Shown here one piece after another: positions 58,829-64,000 of a stretch of DNA of 64,000 nucleotides; within the stretch, counting starts at the first letter, position 1, and each line of letters starts with the position of its first letter. The notes beneath the pieces were generated by a model. It saw only the letters and a program-made list of their open reading frames with translations, made no database searches and was not told the origin of the DNA. This stretch comes from Chitiniphilus purpureus (GTDB lineage Bacteria > Pseudomonadota > Gammaproteobacteria > Burkholderiales > Chitinibacteraceae): contig NZ_CP106753.1 in NCBI RefSeq assembly GCF_025642115.1, positions 3,473,501-3,537,500 of the forward strand. The letters are read 5' to 3'. Both the position numbers and the translations under genes were made by a program.

Positions 58829-58915
58829 GACCGGCAACCGGCCCGGCGGCGCTGGCAGTGCCGCCCTGGCCCGACGGCGCCGCCCAGCGGCAACTCATCC
58901 TTATAGGAACTGCAC

Positions 58916-59239
58916 ATGGCACTCTCCCTTTCCGAACGCGCCGCCCAGCATGTCGCCGGCTTCCTTGCCCGCCGTGGCAAGGGCCTGGGCGTGCGGCTGG
59001 CGGTCAAGACCGCGGGTTGCTCCGGCATGGCCTACAAGCTGGAATTCGTCGACACGGCCAATGAGGCCGACCTCGTGTTCGAGAGCCACGGCGTGAAGAT
59101 CTTCACCGATCCCAAATCGCTGCCGTATATCGATGGCACCGAGCTTGACTACGCCAAGGAAGGGTTGAACGAAGGCTTCAAGTTCAACAACCCGAATGTG
59201 AAGAACGAGTGCGGCTGCGGCGAGAGCTTCCACGTCTGA
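58916..59239 (+). CDS. iscA: Iron-sulfur carrier protein IscA
   Basis: A 107-residue A-type carrier with the three conserved Cys: TAGCSGMAY (Cys35) and NECGCGESF (Cys99, Cys101). It carries iron or Fe-S clusters to apo-proteins, mainly for [4Fe-4S] maturation. It follows iscU by 87 nt and is followed by a terminator-like hairpin before hscB. Confidence 0.96.
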   Translation: MALSLSERAAQHVAGFLARRGKGLGVRLAVKTAGCSGMAYKLEFVDTANEADLVFESHGVKIFTDPKSLPYIDGTELDYAKEGLNEGFKFNNPNVKNECGCGESFHV

Positions 59240-59260
59240 AGCCACTGCAGCACGCGTACG

Positions 59261-59290
59261 AGGGGCTGCAAGACGCCCCTTTGTCTTTTT
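59261..59290 (+). terminator. Terminator-like hairpin between iscA and hscB
   Basis: A 6-bp GC stem (59261-59266 / 59275-59280, AGGGGC/GCCCCT) with an 8-nt loop, followed by TTGTCTTTTT. It is 22 nt after the iscA stop. It could attenuate transcription so that iscRSUA is made in excess over hscBA-fdx. Confidence 0.5.
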
Positions 59291-59314
59291 GACGGTCGCC
59301 CTTTCCGTGCCGTG

Positions 59315-59845
59315 ATGACTTTCGATTTCTCCCAATCCCATTTCGCGCTGTTTGCGCAGCCCGAACGTTTTGCGCTCGACCTTCCCGCGCTGGAAGCACG
59401 CTATCGCACCCTGCAAGGGCAATACCACCCCGACCGCTTCGCCAGCGGCAGCGATGCCGAAAAGCGGCTGGCGTTGCAGATCGCCACGCGCGTCAACGAA
59501 GCCTACCAGGTGCTGCGCTCGCCGCTGGCCCGCGCCCGCTATCTGCTCGAACGTGCGGGAGTCGCGACGCAGGAGGAAACCAATACCGCAATGCCGGTGG
59601 ATTTCCTGATGGCGCAGATGCAATGGCGCGAGGACATCGCCGAGGCCAAGGCAAGCCGCAACGTGGCGCAACTGGAAGCGCTCGCGGGCGCCCTGCGCGA
59701 GGAGATCGGCGCGCAGGAAGCACTGCTGGGCGACCAGCTGGACCACAATGCATTGGAGCAGGCAGCCGTCAGCGTGCGCAAGCTGCGCTTCCTGGAGAAA
59801 CTCGATCAGGACATCGGCGATGCCATCGAGGCACTCCTGTTCTGA
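59315..59845 (+). CDS. hscB: Fe-S assembly co-chaperone HscB
   Basis: A 176-residue J-protein from the ATG at 59315 (a GTG one codon before is possible). The N-terminal J domain has HFALFAQPERFALDLPALEARYRTLQGQYHPDRF with the HPD motif; the C-terminal three-helix domain binds IscU. It stimulates the HscA ATPase and delivers IscU to it. Followed by hscA after 76 nt. Confidence 0.94.
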   Translation: MTFDFSQSHFALFAQPERFALDLPALEARYRTLQGQYHPDRFASGSDAEKRLALQIATRVNEAYQVLRSPLARARYLLERAGVATQEETNTAMPVDFLMAQMQWREDIAEAKASRNVAQLEALAGALREEIGAQEALLGDQLDHNALEQAAVSVRKLRFLEKLDQDIGDAIEALLF

Positions 59846-59921
59846 GACGGCAGCATCCGCCTGCGGCAATCCGACCAACCTGCGTGCTGGCCGCCCAGCC
59901 GCGCCGTAGCCCTCGAAAAAC

Positions 59922-61778
59922 ATGGCCTTACTGCAAATCTCCGAACCCGGCCTGAGCGCCGTGCCCCACCAGCACCGACTGGCGGTCGGCATCGATCTTG
60001 GCACCACCAATTCGCTGATCGCCACCGTACGCAGCGCCAGCGCGGTCTGCCTGCCCGATGCCGCCGGGCGTGAACTGTTGCCCTCGGTGGTGCACTATGC
60101 CGCCGACGGCATGGTGACGGTGGGCCACGCCGCACAGGCGCGCCAGAACCAGGATCCGGCCAACACCGTGGTCTCGGTCAAGCGCTTCATGGGTCGCGGG
60201 CTGCGGGATGTGGCCGATGCCGCCACGCCATATCGCTTCGTCGATGAGCCAGGCATGCTCAAGCTTGTCACCGCCGCCGGCGTCAAAAGCCCGGTCGAGG
60301 TGTCCGCCGACATCCTGCGGGCACTGCGGATCCGGGCCGAGCAGACCCTGGGCGGCGAACTCGTCGGTGCCGTGGTCACCGTCCCGGCCTACTTCGACGA
60401 TGCGCAGCGTCAGGCCACCAAGGATGCGGCCACGCTGGCCGGACTCAACGTGCTGCGTCTGCTGAACGAACCCACCGCGGCCGCCATCGCCTATGGCCTC
60501 GACAACGCGGCCGAAGGCACCTACGCGATCTACGACCTGGGCGGCGGTACTTTCGACGTGTCGATCCTGGAATTGACGCGCGGCGTGTTCGAGGTACGCG
60601 CCACCTCCGGGGATTCGCAGCTGGGCGGCGACGACTTCGATCACCGGTTGTATTGCTGGCTGCTCGAACAGGCCGACCTGCGCAACCTGGGCGAGCGCGA
60701 CGCACGCATGCTGCTTACCCGTGCCCGTCAGGCCAAGGAGGCGCTGACCGAGCACGCCGAGACGCAGGTCACCGCCCAGCTTTCCGACGGTACGCTGCTC
60801 GACCTGACGCTGACCGCCGAGACCTTCCAGGCCATCACTGCGCATCTGGTCGACAAGACACTGCTGCCGGTGCGACGTGCCTTGCGCGATGCGCGCCTCA
60901 ACCCGGCGGGCATCAAGGGGGTGGTGCTGGTCGGCGGGGCGACGCGGATGCCGCACGTGCGCCGCGCGGTGGCCGAGCTCTTCGGCCAACCGCCGCTGAC
61001 CAACCTCGATCCGGACAAAGTGGTGGCCTTGGGTGCCGCGATGCAGGCCAATGTGCTCGCCGGCAACAAGGGTGACGACGAGTGGCTGCTGCTGGATGTG
61101 ATCCCGTTGTCGCTGGGCCTGGAGACCATGGGTGGCCTTGTCGAGAAGATCATCCCGCGCAACAGCACCATCCCGACCGCCCGTGCCCAGGAATTCACCA
61201 CCTTCAAGGACGGCCAGACCGCGATGGCGATCCACGTGCTGCAGGGCGAGCGCGAGCTGGTCAGCGATTGCCGCAGCCTTGCGCGCTTCGAACTGCGCGG
61301 CATTCCGCCCATGGTGGCGGGGGCGGCGCGTATCCGTGTCACCTTCCAGGTGGATGCGGATGGACTGCTGTCGGTCTCGGCGCGTGAACAAAGCAGCGGC
61401 GTCGAAGCCAGCGTGGTGGTGAAGCCGAGCTACGGGCTGTCCGACGACGAGATCGCCCGGATGCTCAGCGATTCGCTGCAGCATGCAGGCGACGACATGG
61501 CGGCGCGCAAGCTGGCCGAGGCGCGTGTCGAGGCCCAGGCATTGCTGGACGCCACCGTCAGCGCCCTCGCAAGCGATGGCGGTCTGCTCGCCGCCGACGA
61601 GCGCACCGCCATCGACGAGGCACTCGCCACCCTGCGCGACGCGCTTGCCGGCACGGATGCCGACGCGATCCATGCGCGGACCGAAGCGCTCAACCTCGCC
61701 ACCCAGGATTTCGCCGCCCGCCGGATGGACCACGCAGTGCGCCAGGGCCTGGCCGGACACAAGATCGATGAGCTTTGA
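59922..61778 (+). CDS. hscA: Fe-S assembly chaperone HscA
   Basis: A 618-residue Hsp70: [14 protein letters not shown] near residue 23, phosphate-binding [54 protein letters not shown], the linker into the substrate domain ([27 protein letters not shown]), and a C-terminal lid. Length and sequence are HscA-like rather than DnaK-like (no long Gly-rich acidic tail). It promotes cluster release from IscU with HscB. Confidence 0.96.
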   Translation: MALLQISEPGLSAVPHQHRLAVGIDLGTTNSLIATVRSASAVCLPDAAGRELLPSVVHYAADGMVTVGHAAQARQNQDPANTVVSVKRFMGRGLRDVADAATPYRFVDEPGMLKLVTAAGVKSPVEVSADILRALRIRAEQTLGGELVGAVVTVPAYFDDAQRQATKDAATLAGLNVLRLLNEPTAAAIAYGLDNAAEGTYAIYDLGGGTFDVSILELTRGVFEVRATSGDSQLGGDDFDHRLYCWLLEQADLRNLGERDARMLLTRARQAKEALTEHAETQVTAQLSDGTLLDLTLTAETFQAITAHLVDKTLLPVRRALRDARLNPAGIKGVVLVGGATRMPHVRRAVAELFGQPPLTNLDPDKVVALGAAMQANVLAGNKGDDEWLLLDVIPLSLGLETMGGLVEKIIPRNSTIPTARAQEFTTFKDGQTAMAIHVLQGERELVSDCRSLARFELRGIPPMVAGAARIRVTFQVDADGLLSVSAREQSSGVEASVVVKPSYGLSDDEIARMLSDSLQHAGDDMAARKLAEARVEAQALLDATVSALASDGGLLAADERTAIDEALATLRDALAGTDADAIHARTEALNLATQDFAARRMDHAVRQGLAGHKIDEL

Positions 61779-61793
61779 CCCAGGATTGCAACC

Positions 61794-62132
61794 ATGACCA
61801 AGATAGTGGTACTGCCGCACCCCGAACTGTGCCCCGAAGGCAAGGAGCTGGACGTCGAGCCCGGCACGTCGATCTGCAACGCCCTGCTCTATAACGACAT
61901 CTTCATCGAGCACGCATGCGAGCAGTCGTGTGCTTGCACCACGTGCCATGTCGTCGTGCGCCAGGGCTTCGACAGCCTGGCGCCCGCCGAGGAGGAGGAG
62001 GAAGACCTGCTCGACAAGGCATGGGGGCTCACCTCGGTATCGCGCCTATCGTGCCAGGCCCTCGTCGCCGACGACGAGCTGGTGGTCGAAATCCCCAAGT
62101 ACACCATCAATCACGCCCGCGAAAACCACTGA
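61794..62132 (+). CDS. fdx: ISC-type [2Fe-2S] ferredoxin
   Basis: A 112-residue adrenodoxin-type ferredoxin. The cluster Cys are in EHACEQSCACTTCHVVV and in the later LSCQALV. The acidic EEEEEDLLDKAWGL segment is the partner-binding helix, and it ends KYTINHARENH. It supplies electrons to the IscS/IscU reaction. The stop TGA overlaps the next ATG by one base (TGATG). Confidence 0.96.
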   Translation: MTKIVVLPHPELCPEGKELDVEPGTSICNALLYNDIFIEHACEQSCACTTCHVVVRQGFDSLAPAEEEEEDLLDKAWGLTSVSRLSCQALVADDELVVEIPKYTINHARENH

Positions 62133-62614
62133 TGGACAGCGGACCACAGGCCCGCGTCGCCGCTGCGCTCGCCGCAGCCGACATACCGGCGCAGATCGTG
62201 ACCTTCGATGTGGCCACGCGCACTGCCGCCGAGGCAGCGGCCGCCATCGGCTGCGACGTGGCACAGATCGCCAAATCGGTGATCCTGCGCGCCAAGGAGA
62301 GCGGGCGGCACGTGCTGGTCATTGCCAGCGGGGTCAATCGGGTCTGTGAAAAGACCGCGGCGCAGTACGTGGGCGAGCGGATCGGCCGTGCCGACGCCGA
62401 CTTCGTGCGCGTCAGGACAGGCTTTGTCATCGGCGGCGTGGCGCCGGTGGCGCACATGCATGCGCCGATCACGTTGATCGACGAGGACCTGCTGCAATTC
62501 AGCGAGATCTGGGCGGCCGCCGGCACACCGCACAGCGTGTTCAAACTCACGCCGGCTCAATTGCTGACGCTGACCGGCGGCCAGCCCGGCAAGATAAAGG
62601 AGCATTCAGAGTGA
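62132..62614 (+). CDS. YbaK/EbsC-family aminoacyl-tRNA deacylase-like protein
   Basis: A 160-residue single-domain editing protein starting at the ATG 62132 that overlaps the fdx stop. Motifs: AEAAAAIGCDVAQIAKSVILRAKESG (with the conserved Lys) and the family loop RTGFVIGGVAPVAHMHAPITLIDEDLLQF, then HSVFKLTPAQLLTLTGG. The family includes YbaK (Cys-tRNA-Pro deacylase), ProX (Ala) and others that clear mischarged tRNA. The subgroup cannot be fixed by eye. Its insertion between fdx and iscX with overlapping codons on both sides is unusual and suggests a link to cysteine or sulfur handling. Confidence 0.88.
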   Translation: MDSGPQARVAAALAAADIPAQIVTFDVATRTAAEAAAAIGCDVAQIAKSVILRAKESGRHVLVIASGVNRVCEKTAAQYVGERIGRADADFVRVRTGFVIGGVAPVAHMHAPITLIDEDLLQFSEIWAAAGTPHSVFKLTPAQLLTLTGGQPGKIKEHSE

Positions 62615-62805
62615 AATGGACCGACAGCCGTGAGATCGCGATCGAACTCACCGAGCGGCATCCCGATGTGGACCCGTTGCGCGTCAACTTCGTCGACCTG
62701 CGCAACTGGGTGATGGCGCTGCCCGGGTTCGACGACGACCCCAAGCGCAGCGGCGAGAAGATCCTGGAAGCCATCCAGAGCGCGTGGATCGACGAAGCCG
62801 ATTGA
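62611..62805 (+). CDS. iscX: Fe-S assembly protein IscX
   Basis: A 64-residue acidic protein (MKWTDSREIAIELTERHPDVDPLRVNFVDLRNWVMALPGFDDDP...AWIDEAD) matching IscX/YfhJ throughout. It binds iron and IscS and tunes IscS activity together with CyaY. The start is a GTG at 62611 overlapping the stop of the YbaK-like gene (GTGA), showing translational coupling. It is the last recognised member of the isc operon. Confidence 0.95.
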   Translation: MKWTDSREIAIELTERHPDVDPLRVNFVDLRNWVMALPGFDDDPKRSGEKILEAIQSAWIDEAD

Positions 62806-62982
62806 TTGAGCGTGCTGCCGCGGTCTCCCGCCATGCGGTATCGGCGGCGCCCCCTGGACCGGCGACGCTGCGGTGCCTTCAACCCGCCCGGCAATCCATG
62901 CCAATAAATACACGCGCGACCGATTTGACCGTCCTGGCTATCTGTTGCATAACGTCATGGATGACCGCCACCGCCCTGCAAG

Positions 62983-63966
62983 ATGTCGCCCAACACCCCT
63001 CCCCCGCCTTCTGAGGAAGCCGACGCTCCGACCGCCGGCCGGCTGGTACGCCAGGTCAGGGCCGGGCTTGCCGCCGCGCTGGCGGCGACGCTGGACGAAG
63101 ACAGCGCAACGGGGTTCGTGGAACGGATGGGTCAGCTGGTGGAGCAGGTGCAGAACGCCTGCGACCGCCATCCCGATCTTGCCATCGCCATGACGCTGCT
63201 GTGCCAGGAAGAGCCCTACGCGGTCCGGCATGCGGCGGATGTGGCCATCGTCAGTGAACTCGCATTGCGCAGGCTGGGCCATCCCGCCACCGACCGCCGT
63301 TCGGTGGTGGCGGCCGCGCTGTCGATGAACGTGGGCATGATCCAGCTGCAGGATCAGTTGGCCAAGCAGGATGCCACGCCGACCGCGGAGCAGCGTCAGC
63401 ATATCCAGCAGCACCCACAGCACGGGCGCGATCAACTGCGCCAGCTCGGCGTGGCCGACACCCTGTGGCTCGACTGCGTGCTGCAGCACCACGAGATCCC
63501 CGACGGCAACGGCTACCCCAATCGCCTCAAAGGCGACAGCATCCGCTTCGAAGCGCGCCTGCTTGGCCTGGCCGACCGCTACTGCGCGTTGCTCACGCAG
63601 AATGCCTGGCGCAACGCGCAGCGGCCGGACAGCGCCTTGCAGCAGACGCTGTCCGGCGACCTGGACACCAAGCTGGGATGGCTGCTCACCCAGACCCTGG
63701 GCATCTATCCCCCCGGCGCCGTGGTGCAATTGCTCAATGGCGAGATCGGCGTGGTCAAGCGCCCGGGCACCATCGAAAGCACGCCGTTGGTCACCGCGCT
63801 GTTCGATGCGCAGGGCCGCCAGCTGGTGCAGCGCGTGGAACGCGACACGCGCCAGGAGGACTACATGGTCACCGGGGTGCTCGATGCGCAGAAGGTAGGG
63901 CGCTTCTTCCGGCTGATCGAGGTCTGGGGGGAAGAGGCGGTCGGCGCCCAGCTCGACCGTCCATAA
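62983..63966 (+). CDS. Degenerate HD-GYP-domain protein
   Basis: A 327-residue protein. The N-terminus (1-60) is Pro/Ala-rich then helical; residues about 80-220 follow the HD-GYP fold: AVRHAADVAIVSELALRRLGH, AAALSMNVGMIQLQ, HIQQHPQHGRDQLRQLG, VLQHHEIPDGNGYPNRLKGDSIRFEARLLGLADRYCALL. The HHE and GYP parts are kept, but the position of the metal-binding 'HD' (normally LLHDIGK) reads MNVGM, so c-di-GMP hydrolysis is probably lost or altered. The C-terminal part (TLGIYPPGAVVQLLNGEIGVVKRPG) is the conserved extension of such proteins. It starts 177 nt after iscX, so it is probably a separate unit. Confidence 0.82.
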   Translation: MSPNTPPPPSEEADAPTAGRLVRQVRAGLAAALAATLDEDSATGFVERMGQLVEQVQNACDRHPDLAIAMTLLCQEEPYAVRHAADVAIVSELALRRLGHPATDRRSVVAAALSMNVGMIQLQDQLAKQDATPTAEQRQHIQQHPQHGRDQLRQLGVADTLWLDCVLQHHEIPDGNGYPNRLKGDSIRFEARLLGLADRYCALLTQNAWRNAQRPDSALQQTLSGDLDTKLGWLLTQTLGIYPPGAVVQLLNGEIGVVKRPGTIESTPLVTALFDAQGRQLVQRVERDTRQEDYMVTGVLDAQKVGRFFRLIEVWGEEAVGAQLDRP

Positions 63967-64000
63967 CACGCGACCCCGCTCAGACCGGCCGGCGGTGCTG

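Noticed and set aside
59928..61949. 673-codon minus-strand frame over hscA
   Set aside because: Antisense shadow of a clear Hsp70 gene.

Overview
The window is GC-rich chromosomal DNA of a betaproteobacterium. The gene content and order (cyaY/lptM pair, tldD-nitrilase-yhdP-glnE, fmdB-DUF502-aspS, cysE-iscRSUA-hscBA-fdx-iscX, glycogen cluster) fit the Neisseriales, in particular the chitin-degrading Chitinibacteraceae/Chromobacteriaceae side of that order. This placement is inferred from protein motifs and synteny, not from a search. Coding density is high, and most of the very long antisense reading frames are shadows of real genes. I see no CRISPR array, insertion sequence or intact prophage.

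Layout. 1-2.5 kb: an M48 peptidase start, a YqaA-type membrane protein, frataxin (cyaY), the LptM lipoprotein, a secreted nuclease and the hopanoid gene hpnC. 2.6-6.7 kb: the DNA-uptake protein ComEA, a two-component pair and a Bax-inhibitor-1-like membrane protein. 6.8-20.6 kb: housekeeping genes (acyl-CoA hydrolase, TldD, amidase, YhdP, GlnE, AspRS, DUF502, FmdB). 20.7-30.2 kb: an iron block. A flavodoxin/FNR reductase, ApbE, DUF4198, DUF2271, PepSY and PKHD-hydroxylase genes form a gene train next to a TonB-dependent siderophore receptor, and tonB is nearby. Fur-box-like sites lie before the receptor and tonB. The DUF2271 protein carries an ApbE flavinylation motif (Asp98 to Thr104), so the block looks like a periplasmic flavin-based ferric reductase coupled to siderophore import.

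30.4-32.3 kb: a small disturbed segment. It holds a 41-nt 5' half of one tRNA-Ser, an AT-rich hairpin, a complete different tRNA-Ser(UGA), a lower-GC RHH-YfbU gene with an operator-like leader, a frameshifted small ORF and about 0.5 kb without a credible gene. I read it as the scar of a mobile element that used tRNA-Ser as its target.

32.3-42.3 kb: accessory genes. The standout is a 1023-residue protein that joins an N-terminal catalase-like domain to a LodA/GoxA-type quinoprotein amino-acid oxidase domain with the expected CTQ Cys and Trp. It overlaps a LodB-type flavoprotein gene and is followed by a hybrid histidine kinase. A SRAP/YedK protein, two uncharacterised proteins and a Nudix ADP-sugar hydrolase follow.

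42.4-55.6 kb: a complete glycogen cluster on the minus strand (glgB-glgX-pgm-glgC-glgA-glgP in transcription order) with a divergent GH13 alpha-glucosidase. It covers synthesis (GlgC, GlgA, GlgB), breakdown (GlgP, GlgX) and the glucose-1-P/glucose-6-P link (Pgm).

55.7-64 kb: cysE followed by the isc iron-sulfur assembly operon. There is a strong IscR type-1 site before iscR, a 16-bp perfect inverted repeat between iscS and iscU, and a YbaK-family deacylase inserted between fdx and iscX by overlapping start/stop codons. A degenerate HD-GYP protein ends the window.
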